A stretch of 64,000 bases of DNA, from positions 4,379,963-4,443,962 of the forward strand of contig NC_087382.1 in the NCBI RefSeq assembly GCF_963675165.1. The letters run 5' to 3'. The DNA comes from Halichondria panicea (taxonomy: Eukaryota; Porifera; Demospongiae; Suberitida; Halichondriidae). The translations under genes and the position numbers were made by a program. This document shows positions 1 through 10,384 of the stretch, piece by piece (the stretch's first letter is position 1; each line of letters starts with the position of its first letter). The notes beneath the pieces were generated by a model that saw nothing but the letters and a program-made list of their open reading frames with translations, made no database searches and was not told where the DNA came from.

Positions 1-11
1 TTTGAAGACAC

Positions 12-20
12 TATAAAAAG
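12..20 (+). promoter_or_regulatory. TATA-box-like motif upstream of the AIG1-like gene
   Basis: TATAAAAAG sits at the left edge, about 310 bases before the first ATG of the AIG1-like reading frame. A start about 25-30 bases downstream would give a 5' leader of roughly 280 bases. A second TATA-like stretch at 300-308 is too close to the ATG at 326 to serve it well. Only the motif is seen; promoter function is a guess. Confidence 0.25.
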
Positions 21-325
21 GCCGGGTGCTTGCCTTGAAAAGAGTGTTTCTTGACATTAGTAGTGCATGGTGGTGATGAGCCACACTGTCTGATCAACAC
101 TGTCTGATTGACTACAAAGGTCAATAATAAGCATATACATAGTTAAGGAGCAACATGACAGTAGTGTCAAACATATTCATAGTCTATGGCAATGCAAATT
201 GCATGCTCACAGTGCTTTAGAACAGAACCGGTTAAAACACTCAGAAATACATTGAGTTAAGTTTCTTACGGCGTTAAGTTTATCTTCACGATCTGCTACT
301 ATATAAATAGTTCTGAAACTGAACG

Positions 326-934
326 ATGGGAACCTCTAACTCCAAACGCTCCAAACAACTGAACGCCAGCCTAAAAGATCAAAGTTTTCGCCCCAAACTC
401 GATGGTGCAAGCGTCGCATTAGGAGAATCTAACTCCAAGCAACTGAACACCAGTGTGAAAGATCAAGAATGGCAAAGTCTGCATTCCAAGCTTGATAGTG
501 CTACATTGGGAACTTCTGACTCTAAGCATGTGGACACAAACGATACTTTGTTCAATCTTAAAAAGTATTTGCTTCGTGAGAGCAAGTCACTGGATATTCT
601 AGTTCTTGGTGACCTACGAGAAAGTAATATTGTTGATGGTCTTATTGGTTTGAGGCTGTCTGAGATGAGCAGAAGTACCATCACTACTGACGATGGTGCC
701 GAGGAAATTGTTTTGTACAGAGCGAAGAGAGAGGGAATAGACGTCACTGTCTGGAACGCACCTAGCTTGTCTTTTCATCAAGAAGGCTATGTTCAGGAAA
801 TCAAGAGGATACTCGAAACTGTGGACCTGAAGTTACTGTACAATATTGGTCGTTGTCCATCAGATGTTATTGAAATATTAACATATCACGAGTACGTTTG
901 GGATCAAGTCTTTGATTATTGTTTCGAGTTCTGA
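326..934 (+). CDS. AIG1-like pseudo-GTPase with N-terminal tandem repeats and a myristoylation motif
   Basis: A 202-residue frame. Residues 1-70 hold about two and a half copies of a roughly 36-residue module (G-x-SNSK, then KQLNxSxKDQ, then SKLD). The protein begins MGTSNSK, fitting an N-myristoylation signal (Gly2, Ser6, basic residue after), so it may sit on a membrane. Residues 88-175 resemble the start of an AIG1/IMAP-type G domain: strand LDILVLGDL, then VDGLIGL, a central Thr, then VTVWNAPSL and an acidic helix with EIKRILETVDLKLLY. The GKS of the P-loop is replaced (LGDLRESN), and the DxxG of motif G3 reads NAPS, so GTP binding is doubtful. The family call comes from motif spacing and from two homologous copies at 4614 and 48283. 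The frame stops at 934, and homologous C-terminal sequence follows near 1060-1248 in another frame, so this may be an intron-containing gene or a decaying one. Confidence 0.45.
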   Translation: MGTSNSKRSKQLNASLKDQSFRPKLDGASVALGESNSKQLNTSVKDQEWQSLHSKLDSATLGTSDSKHVDTNDTLFNLKKYLLRESKSLDILVLGDLRESNIVDGLIGLRLSEMSRSTITTDDGAEEIVLYRAKREGIDVTVWNAPSLSFHQEGYVQEIKRILETVDLKLLYNIGRCPSDVIEILTYHEYVWDQVFDYCFEF

Positions 935-1059
935 TCTTTCGAAATCATATGACTCGTATGACAGGGTAACAGTGAGAGAGATTGTTCGCCTACCTTCACA
1001 GATGCACTAAATACTCAGGGGAAGAGAATATCAATATATACTTTGATAACAACTACTAC

Positions 1060-1248
1060 GCAAGAATTATCATTCATCCTGACATACGTGCTTCTTATTC
1101 TCTCTGGCTATCTAATTTCTTTTTTGGCTGTATCAGTTATCCCTGTTCACAAAATGTCAAAGGAGCACTTTTGAAACTCAACCTGAAACGATTTAAGTAC
1201 ATTCCAGAGGATGAAACAGTACCAAGTGTAATAATTATGTCCAATTGA
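1060..1248 (+). CDS. C-terminal part of the AIG1-like gene (separate exon or frameshifted remainder)
   Basis: The frame ending at 1248 contains WLSNFFFGC followed by KGALLKLNLKRF. The same block occurs at 6040-6090 (NGKGALLKLKLKRV), downstream of the second AIG1-like copy. In AIG1-like invertebrate proteins as I know them, a WLS-x-F segment and a Leu/Lys-rich helix lie after the G domain. This piece therefore probably continues the gene at 326-934. No clean GT-AG pair joining the two was established, so a frameshift is also possible. The upstream ATG at 982 is probably not a real start. Confidence 0.35.
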   Translation, partial: ARIIIHPDIRASYSLWLSNFFFGCISYPCSQNVKGALLKLNLKRFKYIPEDETVPSVIIMSN

Positions 1249-1677
1249 AGAGCAGCCATTAAATTTTACATTCACAGTGTATGAAAAACGACGCCGAGCG
1301 CGCCTGTCTTTAGGTAGCTCATTATGCACGTGGCTGCAAATCATGTAGAGATAGCACCGTGAATCGTTTCACTTTGGCTAGCTTTGTCTCAGCTAGCTAG
1401 CTAGCTACCTCAAACAAAGAAGACCAAGACTTAAGTTCTAGTATCAATCCTGCATGCTCCAGTATTCTCAGACTCAGCTCTAAGCACAACTTTATTCGAT
1501 ATTCAGGAAGGACAAGTTTAGAACAATCTCAGCCACATGAAACCTCTCAGGTAAATATAATGGTGCTCAGCTAGACTAGCAATACACAATTGACACCTGC
1601 CTTTTAGAATGTCTATAGCTAGCTAGCTTCTCACAAACATGTAATTACAAACAATGAGCAGTAGGTGTAACCAGTAG
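1249..1677. other. Non-coding stretch, no feature recognised
   Basis: AT-rich sequence with short CTAG/GCTA runs. No reading frame, splice-supported exon or repeat boundary was identified. Confidence 0.5.
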
Positions 1678-1793
1678 GTGTGCCCCAATCAAGAGGGTGT
1701 GGCACCGGAAGTGGGCGTGGTTAAAATTTCCCGGCGCTACCGCGCCGCTGGTTTTTCAAAGGAAACCCCTGTGTCAAAAGTCTGGCTACGCCC

Positions 1794-1796
<3 letters not shown>
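1678..1796. mobile_element. Right-end fragment of the CTACGCCCCTG MITE family
   Basis: A GC-richer stretch that ends in GGCTACGCCCCTG, the same terminus as the element at 42036-42430. It also shares the adjoining 'gtgggcgtgg' and 'ccgcgccgc' type internal motifs. No matching left end was seen, so it is a truncated copy. A (CA)n run starts directly at its end. Confidence 0.5.

Positions 1797-1863
<67 letters not shown>
1797..1863. repeat. (CA)n microsatellite
   Basis: Uninterrupted CA dinucleotides directly abutting the end of a MITE fragment. Peptides of alternating Thr-His read through it are artefacts. Confidence 0.95.
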
Positions 1864-1865
<2 letters not shown>

Positions 1866-3128
1866 ATTCATTTTGACTAATGCCTAGTGCTAACTCTAAG
1901 AACATAAGGCTATCTACTCCCGATAGAAGACCAATATGTACACACACACTGACACCGGAATATTTAGCTAATATTATATGAACCAGCTACCACAGTCATG
2001 GTCATACAACCTGTAATTAACTAATGAGCCTTTCCCACCCATAGGTCGATTTAATACCTAACGAACAGCCTGACCCTACCCCAACACATTATGCATATAA
2101 TATATACACTAGAACCAAGCTATGGTACCTACTATAGGTCAAGTTATAGGAACCAAAAAAGCTGTTGTGATTTCACCCACCCACACACACAGACAACTAG
2201 AACTCTGTGGTAAAAAATAATGGTACATGTACATAACCCTCAGTAGTAACACCTTGAGGGAGCCTTAAATTAAAGCTCACATGATCCAAGCATGCCATGC
2301 ATATAGAAACAAATGGATAAAATGGAGTGTAACCAAAAAAAGTCATCTGAAGCCATCCAGTAAGTAAAGCAATATTTGGCCTTTATGATATTATTATGCT
2401 GCACTTGTATGAATACATAAAACTATATACAATATATAGCACATGTCAAAATCCTTAATTCTGTATGCCCAAGAAACCAATAGCAACTTAGCTCACATGA
2501 ATTATCGTAATGACAACGTATAGACCACCCCCACTAACAAGTTTACCCATAACTACTGCTAGAATAGGAAGTAATGTAGTAATGAATGTTACATGATAAT
2601 TATAATAATGCCATTTGTTGGCATTATAGCAAATCCGGACTCCATAGGGAGTGGTTCCGCCTATTCTGTAGTCGACCACGGGTCGGGAAATTAAAGGAAC
2701 CGAAACCCGTGGCCTGACGAGGATCAGATTAGGTTCTCCCCTGATGACCGGTGCATTCAATTAACCGAGAGCAGAAGGCATAAGCCTACTAACCTCGCAC
2801 TACAATAGATACTATAGCTCTTCCTGTGTTCACATAATAATTATGTACTATTGGGTAGTTTAGGGTCATTCGCAACACCCACGTGCATTGTATAAGCAGT
2901 CACCATGTGACTTAACCTTAGCACAGCAAGCTAAGCTACCTATTTTATACCTACACAACACTTTAAACTGCTATACCAGAACAATAATTATATAAATAGA
3001 CTATAAGATCGGATTACGCGGGACCTGTTACAAGTAGATGTTTTTCTCTTTTCTACTCTTAGGCTGAGTCAGTAATTATGTGTCGGAAAGCCCGATCCCA
3101 CCCCCTATACTTCTGTATATACCATTCT

Positions 3129-3131
<3 letters not shown>
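1864..3131. other. Non-coding spacer with a GC-richer island at 2630-2760
   Basis: Mostly AT-rich sequence without recognisable genes. A distinct GC-richer island (about 2630-2760) has an 8-base stem, CCACGGGT at 2676-2683 with ACCCGTGG at 2705-2712, and is open on the minus strand. I do not recognise its product. Confidence 0.4.

Positions 3132-3194
<63 letters not shown>
3132..3194. repeat. (CA)n microsatellite in the relic intron of the ROCO pseudogene
   Basis: A CA run ending 12 bases before an AG acceptor. Its position matches the microsatellite-bearing introns at 22406-22524 and 58099-58191 in the two intact ROCO genes. Confidence 0.9.
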
Positions 3195-3195
<1 letters not shown>

Positions 3196-3206
3196 TATTA
3201 TTGCAG

Positions 3207-3816
3207 ATTGGTTGTTTCCGATGGATACTTTCTTGGTTCACTCCGCTTTGCAAGGAGTAAATGGTGCTCAATGGAAACTGTTGGGAATAAATCTTTCGAT
3301 CCCCTGGAACAAATTAGATGCCATTGAAAACGAAACATCCTTCCCCAGTGACATTGCTAAGAAAGAGGAAGTAATTCGACTGTGGATGTCTCAAGAACCC
3401 ACCTGGAAAATGTTGGCAGAGGCTCTCAGTCAACCTACAATTGGATTGTCCCAGAAAGCAAGTCAAATCTCACAAGAGCATAGTAAGTACCTCACAATCA
3501 TTATTGCCATTTATTCATGCATACATTTTATATAGATGTGTCTCTACAAGAAAAAATTCTTGAAAGCAATTCATCCACCTGCCCCGGCGAGGACTTTCTC
3601 CAATCGTTTGCTGCCATCATTGATTCTCGATGGCAGTGTCTTGCTTCTCCCCTCTCCCTCACTTCTGAAGACATTGTGAGCATCAAACAAGAACCAAGAA
3701 GAGCAGAGCCGACCAGACAAGCACTCGTCATGCTGCAAAAGTGAGCAGCCAGGGAGACGGCAACTTATGGTCTGTTGAGAGAGAGACTCCGTACACTCTC
3801 AGTGTTTCATATCTGA
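3207..3816 (+). pseudogene. 3' fragment of an ankyrin-ROCO-Death gene: Death-domain exons only, with a premature stop
   Basis: This matches the last two exons of the genes at 13369-23144 and 53337-58810. The first exon is 3207-3482 (276 bases, the same length as in both paralogues), with donor GTAAGTACC. The second is 3536-3816, with an acceptor ending TATAG. The second exon has an in-frame TGA at 3742-3744 where both paralogues have TGG, a Trp in the core of the second Death domain, and a 9-base in-frame deletion near its end. Sequence upstream of the microsatellite shows no ankyrin, Roc or COR homology, so the 5' part is missing. It is most likely a non-functional duplicate, though the first Death domain remains intact and could be used as an exon by another gene. 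Confidence 0.75.
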
Positions 3817-4613
3817 GAAAAATTAGCATCATGTATCACAGCACAAATTTATATGTATATATGTAGCTACATTCAATTGCACCTACTAGCTCTTTAAAGA
3901 ACCGTGTTTGTGTCACTGAACTTTCAAAAGTCATGCCTTGCCACTTAGCATTTCGAGCACTTTTGCACTTAGTCTAGTTCTATATATTTAATTAATTGTG
4001 CAATGTCATGACCGTTATAGCGATTATGGAAATTCCTGTACATGTACATTTTATTTTTTATATACTTCTGCATAATGCAAGTCTGTGTACAACGAGTAGC
4101 ATAGTTAATTATAAGCTAATAGAATGTGTGCCCTATATAATAATTATACACAACTTACAATTTACTACAGCGTGTACAAATTAAGTATGTACAAATTAAT
4201 ATGTTTATAATTGTACGTCTGTACGTCTTTTGTCTGCTCTCGTGCTTTAAGTGAGGGTGTGTGTGTGTGCTTGTGTGTATTATGTGCTTGGAACAGCTGA
4301 TGGAACGTACGTAGATGGATGATGGTTGTATCACTGTCCTTTGATTCTTCTGCCTGCATGTGTTGCATGACCAGGCCATCACATCAGGGTGCATTGTGAG
4401 GTAGTGGTGACTATGTCTGGTATGTGGTGTATTCACCTAGCTGATGAATGGTAATTAGCTTGTAAGGGATTGTGACCGTATACCTGCTCAGTTGGTGTGG
4501 TTACCATGGTCAGAATCTTATACTATAATTCTACTTACTTAATTTGCTTAACCTTTACTGGACAGTCAAGAATTTCTAGATTCTAGATTCCAGATTCCTT
4601 CTGATATTGAACA
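3817..4613. repeat. Duplicated 3' flank of the ROCO genes
   Basis: The sequence after the pseudogene matches the 3' flanks of the two intact ROCO genes (about 23145-23650 and 58811-59310), for example the shared CCTGTACATGTACATTTT and AATAGAATGTGTGCCC. About 4050-4330 also recurs at 8716-9000. No gene was recognised. Confidence 0.7.
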
Positions 4614-6640
4614 ATGGCAGCTTCTAACTCCCAGCAAGTGGACACCAGTGTGGTAGATCAAGGGTGTCAAAAGCTTTATTCTAAGCATGCCACTGCGACT
4701 ATAAAAACACTCAACTCCGATTGTCAACGTGATCACCCCAAGCTTGGTGGTGCGACAGACCAAGAGAGTGGAACTGAGGACGTGTTGATTCAGAAGTTCA
4801 AACAGTATGGTTGGTAATTCCCGAACATTAAAGAAATGCTTCGTGGGAGCAAGTTACTGAATGTTCAAGAAAGTAACATCATTGATGGTGTTATCGGCCT
4901 GATCATGAGGCTGTCTGAGGCGAGCAGAAGTACCATGACTATAGTGCAATTCAGCATAAACTTCCGAAATTGTATTTGCACTCCAAAATTGAGTATTCTA
5001 CAACAGCTTCATTGAAGGCTCACTAGTGATTACTTACATTATTAGGAGTGTAGGAACTTATTTCTGAAAAAATTAATTAATGGAAGACGTTAAAAATGGC
5101 ACAAAAGGTTGGTCCAAACGAATGTTAGGCCACGCTCACTCCTAAACTACCTCAGAACTTGTTCCCTGTACCATCTGCGCAAAATTTGTGAGCGTAACTT
5201 TTTCTTCATCCACTTATAATGCTATATATGAAGTTTTGATGTCTGTATGTGTACAGTGATTGACTAGAATCCATTTATAGGAAAAACCCCTAAAAGTGAC
5301 TTGTGGTTCACTGCATTGACATTTTTAAAATTCCTGAGCGTAGAATGGTTTGCAATGGAATGTAAGGCATGCATAACAAATTTGGTGTTGTAAAATTGAG
5401 CAGGGGAGGAGTTGAATCCTTTTGAAGCAAAATCAATCAATCCATTGTTCAAATCAATTAGTGAAGCGTTAAGTGTATTCATGAAAATTGAATCCTACAA
5501 AATGTAGGCCCACCACCTCTTAGTTGACCTGCATAATTGAATAGTGGCCTTAGTGATTCATTACTGAGTTATTATGTCTAATTGTAAAACAACATTTTGG
5601 AAGTTTATGCTGAATCGCACTATACTGATCGATGATGGTGCCAAGGAAATTGTTGTGTACAGAGCAATGAGAGAAGGAATAGGCGTCACTGTCTCGAACG
5701 CACCTAGCATATTCTGTGATGTGACCAATCGAGGAGATTATGTTAGTGAAATTAAGAAAATACTAAGTCTGGCTGATTTTAAGTGGCTGTACATTGATTT
5801 TGAGCGAGGCAAAGAAAAGCTTACTTCAATGTTTACTGGATTCGGAGCAAATATTTGGGCTCTTGTGATATTTTCAGAATTGGACGAGTATTTTTGTGTT
5901 CACCATTGGTTCCTTTTAAATCGAAAATTAATAAGTAAGATTCAGTGGATTACATGTTCGTCACTTTTTTTGCTGTGAAGATTAACAAAGTTCATTGATG
6001 CAGAATCTCTCGGAGTTGTTTTTCGATTGTGTTGATGCTATTTCTTCATGGAATGGAAAAGGAGCTCTTTTGAAGCTCAAACTGAAGCGAGTTTGTGAAA
6101 GTGTACTATGTCCAATCCAGGAGCAATTACCATTGGACTTGGAAGCAAATTGTGCTCCTTACAATGATTCAGAAGGTAAAGATGACAGTGTACTTGTAAT
6201 CCCAAGAGAAGTATTTGCCTCTGAGCCACAACCGCCATCAGAAGAAGATGAGGATAAATTAGAGCCTGTTCAGGAGCTCACACATTTTTACACAGGCACC
6301 CACGATCTTCAGTTCGGTGCACACAGTGGGGGAGCCATAGCAGTTACCGTTCCCTCTGTGCATGCTACCATCAGGTATCCAGACACTTTCGCCTGTTTCA
6401 GGAGCTCTAAATCAGAGGCCGGATGTCATCAAAGTTTCTTTTTTGCCTATCCTTTATCATCTCCTTTCGTTTAGGCAGTGTGGGATTGGGAACACTGGCA
6501 ATGTCGTGCGAAGACATCTACCCATCAAAAAACTGGGGTTTTGTCTAAAAACGCTCTGATAGTTTTAACTGCTCTTTTAGCCACGCTTTGTTCGCTTGGA
6601 GGTAACGTGGACTGCTGGTTTTGTGAGAAAATTATACTCT
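4614..6640 (+). pseudogene. Second AIG1-like copy, broken by a stop, a deletion and a transposon
   Basis: The start at 4614 reads MAASNSQQVDTS, homologous to the gene at 326, but Gly2 is now Ala, so the myristoylation signal is lost. An in-frame TAA at 4815-4817 interrupts it. Beyond the stop the frame continues with ESNIIDGVIGL and RLSEASRSTM, and the strand that would carry the P-loop start is deleted. A 681-base transposon (4942-5622) then splits the gene. After it, 5627-5935 encodes DDGAKEIVVYRA, VTVSNAPS, EIKKILSLADFKWLYID, and FGANIWALVIF, matching the later half of an AIG1-type domain. A further block from about 6003 (NLSELFFDC, KGALLKLKLKRV) runs open to 6474, and a hydrophobic frame (ALIVLTALLATLCSLGG) lies at 6475-6640. 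Introns may link these blocks, but the early stop and insertion argue for a pseudogene. Confidence 0.6.
4942..5622. mobile_element. TA-flanked DNA transposon (mariner-like or other TA-targeting MITE), 681 bases
   Basis: Termini are near-perfect inverted repeats of about 24 bases beginning TAGTGCAATTCAGC on the left, with the complement ending TGAATCGCACTA on the right. The element is bracketed by TA dinucleotides (4940-4941 and 5623-5624). The paralogous locus at 48331-48345 reads straight through with a single TA and no insert, an empty site. It carries no transposase frame, so it is non-autonomous. TA duplication points to the Tc1/mariner superfamily or another TA-specific group. Confidence 0.85.
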
Positions 6641-8716
6641 TGTGAGAATGTGCCTTTGATGAGTACTGTGGTGTGTTACCTGACAACACGATTTCAGGGA
6701 TTCCAATATATAGGTGCATGTCAACAGATTGATGACCTCGGCATATGTGCATGGTAGTCGTGAGTTTTACTATCAAAATAGTAATCCATGACAAGTGAGT
6801 AATTGCTCTTTTACAGGCCAGTCCCTAGGCCAAGGACGTTCCGAAATTATTGAAGCCATCGATCAATGATTCTGCATGGTGGTCGTGTTTTCGCTTTGTG
6901 TGACATTTCTCCACCATGTTTTTAATCTGTTTGTAGATGCCTGGCCACTATGCACACTGAGTGTTTGGCTCTCTGCAGGCATTTATACCCCTTTGTGTCC
7001 TTAATGGATTTCTGTCATTGGTATGACCAGAAGCATATTAATTATATGGTCTTGATTAGCTGCAAACAAAGCACTGTCACTAGAATTTTTGCTTATACAT
7101 GCAAAGCCTATTGACCATAGTAGTTAACAGGCTATTTAGCTCCATCAAGATTACTGCAAGACAAGGGGGGTTAGATGTCTCTTGTATCTATAAGTGTATT
7201 CATGTAATTTGATGACTGTTGACCAGCCTTCCACAAGGATAAAGATTGTAGAACTACTCTCGAATTTAACCATTGATTTATCAAGCAACCAAGCAGACTG
7301 CACCAGTTGGCCCACAAAAGTGGTTTTCTAAGCTATAAGATAAAAACTTGCTTCAGCTTGCATCACAGAACTTAAGTGTGATTTACTGTTTAATAAATAG
7401 CTCTCTTTAACGTGTTGTTTGTACCACTCAGTGAAAAGTATATATCTGCATACTATATACTTGTGTGTCGGAGGATTCAGTGTCCCCCACGTCCTGCATG
7501 GATCCTAGGAACTATAATTATTATAGCAGGAGTTCATTAATACACCATCAATGTCAGTACCCACTACCCCCCCCCCATGCGGGATATGTCGGGGTTTAGT
7601 TACCATATACCTGTGTCGGAGGATTCAGTGTCCCCAAGGCCCTGGATCCTATAGGAACTAGGATTTAGTGATTATAAACATTGCAAAAATGCAATTAATT
7701 ATAGACTATATAGAGTTATTATGCCTCCAGGCGTAACCGCACGAGAGATACAGTAAAACTTCACGATATGTGTGTTGTGATACTGCTTTAAGCATTATCA
7801 CATATCACACAATACCACTACTTCAAAGTGTATATCTACATCGTGTGGTGTGCATGTGCATGCATGTGCATGTAGTATAATACATTGCATTGTGTCAGTT
7901 TGTGTGTATACTGGCATTGTAAGCAGTCACCTGACACACAACACACAATGAGCAGTATCACATGTGAACATCTGGCCACCTCTACACAGGCCTCGAGGGA
8001 ATAAAGGGGGCCTTGCGCAGTGCAGAAATGTATCGTAAAACTGAAAATTCATCAAATCAAACAAGAAGCTCATAATAGGATAGGAATCGGGAATGATTGC
8101 AAAGAACAAAGATTAGATCTATAAAAACTGTTGCCTTCGAATATTGCCTACAAGTTCTATAAGTAGCATCATTAGTGAAGTGGCACCTATAAATTTAGTA
8201 AATCGGGAGGAGACGGATAAGTGAAGTGGATTTTAAATATGCAGTTTTTACACAATCATAGTGTTTTTATAAGTATAGCACATATGCAATTAAGCAGTCG
8301 ATACCAGGCACTCAAACAATAACAAGGAGAGGAAATGGGCATATAGGGACGAGGCTAACACACATGCATCTAGCCTTCTACAGGCCTCTTGAAAAAATGT
8401 GCACAATATCGTAAATTTAACTGCATAATATCCTGAAATATACAGACAAAGAATACAGTGTACAGAATTATCTGCTACAATTCTATCACAGGGTATTTAG
8501 CGCACACATGAAGTGCAGAGGAGGCTGGAATAAGTTGAATATGTCCAAAATTCCTAGTCGTGGACTCAAGCTATTTCAGGCATTTGTACAAATGGAAAAC
8601 GTATGGGTCAATTTCAAGTTTGCTCAGAAGAAGAATGATACAACTTTTTGCTTTAGCTAGTGCAATGAGATGGGCGGAGTCAATTTATGAGCTGGTTAAA
8701 ATGTTATAAGACACAC
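6641..8716. repeat. Non-coding part of the segmental duplication (paralogous to 48765-51645)
   Basis: This matches 48765-51645 almost throughout: the same GAGAATGTGCCTTTGATGAG start, the same poly-C tract near 7566 (49718 in the other copy), the same GTGCATGCATGTGC block, and the same end at TTATAAGACACACA. No coding exon was recognised. The segment 7050-7720 is repeated again at about 9290-9990. Confidence 0.8.
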
Positions 8717-9000
8717 ATTTTTATGTACTTTTGCATAATGCAAGTCTGTGTACACGAGTAGCACAATTAATTATAAGCTAATAGAATGTGTGCCCCATAT
8801 AATAATTATACACAACTTACAAATTACTATAGCGTGTACAAATTAAGTATGTTTATAATTGTACAAATTCTACTGTGTACGTCTTTCGTCTGCTCTCGTG
8901 CTTTAAGTGAAGGTGTGTGTGCATGTGTGTATTATAATTATTATGCGCTTGGAACAGTTGATGGAACGTACGTAGATGGTCTTTGTGTATGATATTATAG
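8717..9000. repeat. Dispersed copy of the ROCO 3'-flank segment
   Basis: Homologous to 4050-4330, with the same order of CATAATGCAAGTCTGTGTAC, CTCGTGCTTTAAGTGA and GATGGAACGTACGTAGATGG. It begins exactly where homology to the 48-51 kb block stops, so it marks a recombination or insertion junction. Confidence 0.7.
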
Positions 9001-9289
9001 ATTTTTCTGTACATTCGGTTTTGTGATACAGTGTTATAGAGGGGGGTGAACTATAGTGTATAAGAAAAGTATATTGAAGATATGTTGTTGTTAGAGAGCA
9101 ACTCACTGCATGGATGTTCTAGTCCTAAGTGACCTATACATTTATTTGCTGAACTGTTGTTTCACTACATACACTGTACGTCATCAACTATGAATATTAT
9201 TTGTGACCACTGTTTACAGCCATGCACTTAGGGCAGTGCACAACTTTGTTTAGGAAGTTCTCCAGTCCAGACCCAATTTTTAATCGGGG

Positions 9290-9990
9290 CTGGTGTGAGA
9301 TTATAAACAAAGTACTGTCACTATAGAATTTTTTGCTGACACGAAAGAACCTATTGACCATTAGTTATAATGAACAGGCTATTTAGCTCTCCACCAAGAT
9401 TACTGCAAGACAAGGGGGTCAATGGTAAAATATTTAGGTATACCAATATTTAGATGTCTCATAATACCCTTGCAATTGTATACCCTATAAGTGTATTTAT
9501 GTGATTTGATGACTGCTGAGGAGCTCATGTGCTTCTGCTATTGATGACTTGTGTCCCAGCCTCCCACACTGTCTTCCATTCCTGTTTAATTTCTTACTTC
9601 CTGTTTGATAAGGATACATCTATTTGTAGAACTACTTGTAAATTGAAAAAGCCTTTATCAAGCAACCAAGCAGACTGCACTAGTTGGCCCATCACAGGAC
9701 TAGACAAAAGTGATTTTCTAAGGTAAAAACTCGCTTCAGCTTGCATCACAGAACTTAAGTGTGATTACTGTTTAATAAATAGCTCTCTTTTACGTGTTGT
9801 TTGTACCACTCAACTTATATTCTGATCAGTGAAAAGTATATATCTGCATACCATATACCCGTCTCGGAGGATTCAGTGTCCCTCAGGCCCTGCATGGATC
9901 CTAGGAACTATAATTATCCTTTAGCAGAAGTTCATAATGCACTATCAATGTCAGTATACCCATGCAGGGTATGTCGGGGTTTAGTGGGGA
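9290..9990. repeat. Second local copy of the 7050-7720 non-coding segment
   Basis: Shared landmarks with 7050-7720 include GCAAGACAAGGGGG, AGCAACCAAGCAGACTGCAC, TTCAGCTTGCATCACAGAAC and CGGAGGATTCAGTGTCCC, in the same order and orientation. A third copy lies at 49150-49840. The segment has no coding capacity that I can support. Confidence 0.75.
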
Positions 9991-10244
9991 TTTGATTTGC
10001 ATTACTATCAAATGCCTGACCCCTGGGGGCCTGATTGAAATCGAATCCCCACTTCTCCTCCCATACCGTACCCCCACTTAATAACCCCGGGATGATATGC
10101 ACTAAGGTGTGCACGTGCTATACTTTACTGCTGAAGGTTTTTATACTGAGGAAGTCAAATTCCCCACCCTATCCCGCAATTAAAACCCGACTATGTCCCC
10201 ACTATATGCTCCGCAGTAGGGGTAGTGGGAACTGACATTGATAG

Positions 10245-10384
10245 GTGCATAAACAGAGGAGGTCTGAGATGCGTGCACGAATCACTACAAGTTCAGTACA
10301 TTATGTCATTGCAGTCATCCAGGCCAAATGCACTGAACTTGTAGTGATTCGTGCACGCATGTCGGACCTCCTCTGGTGCATAAA
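10245..10384. mobile_element. Hairpin MITE (element 10254-10375) with a 9-base target-site duplication
   Basis: The 122-base element begins CAGAGGAGGTC and ends GACCTCCTCTG. Its arms of about 44 bases pair almost completely around a roughly 34-base loop. Both sides carry the direct repeat GTGCATAAA (10245-10253 and 10376-10384). Long inverted repeats with a 9-base duplication are typical of Mutator-like (MULE) elements, which is the likely class. A related hairpin is at 45987-46104. Confidence 0.85.

Noticed and set aside
1744-1887. Poly Thr-His proteins across CA repeats
   Set aside because: Microsatellite translation artefacts; in the ROCO genes the CA tract is removed as an intron.
2488-2760. 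Minus-strand 90-residue frame as a gene
   Set aside because: No motif, paralogue or splice support; reported only as an unexplained island.
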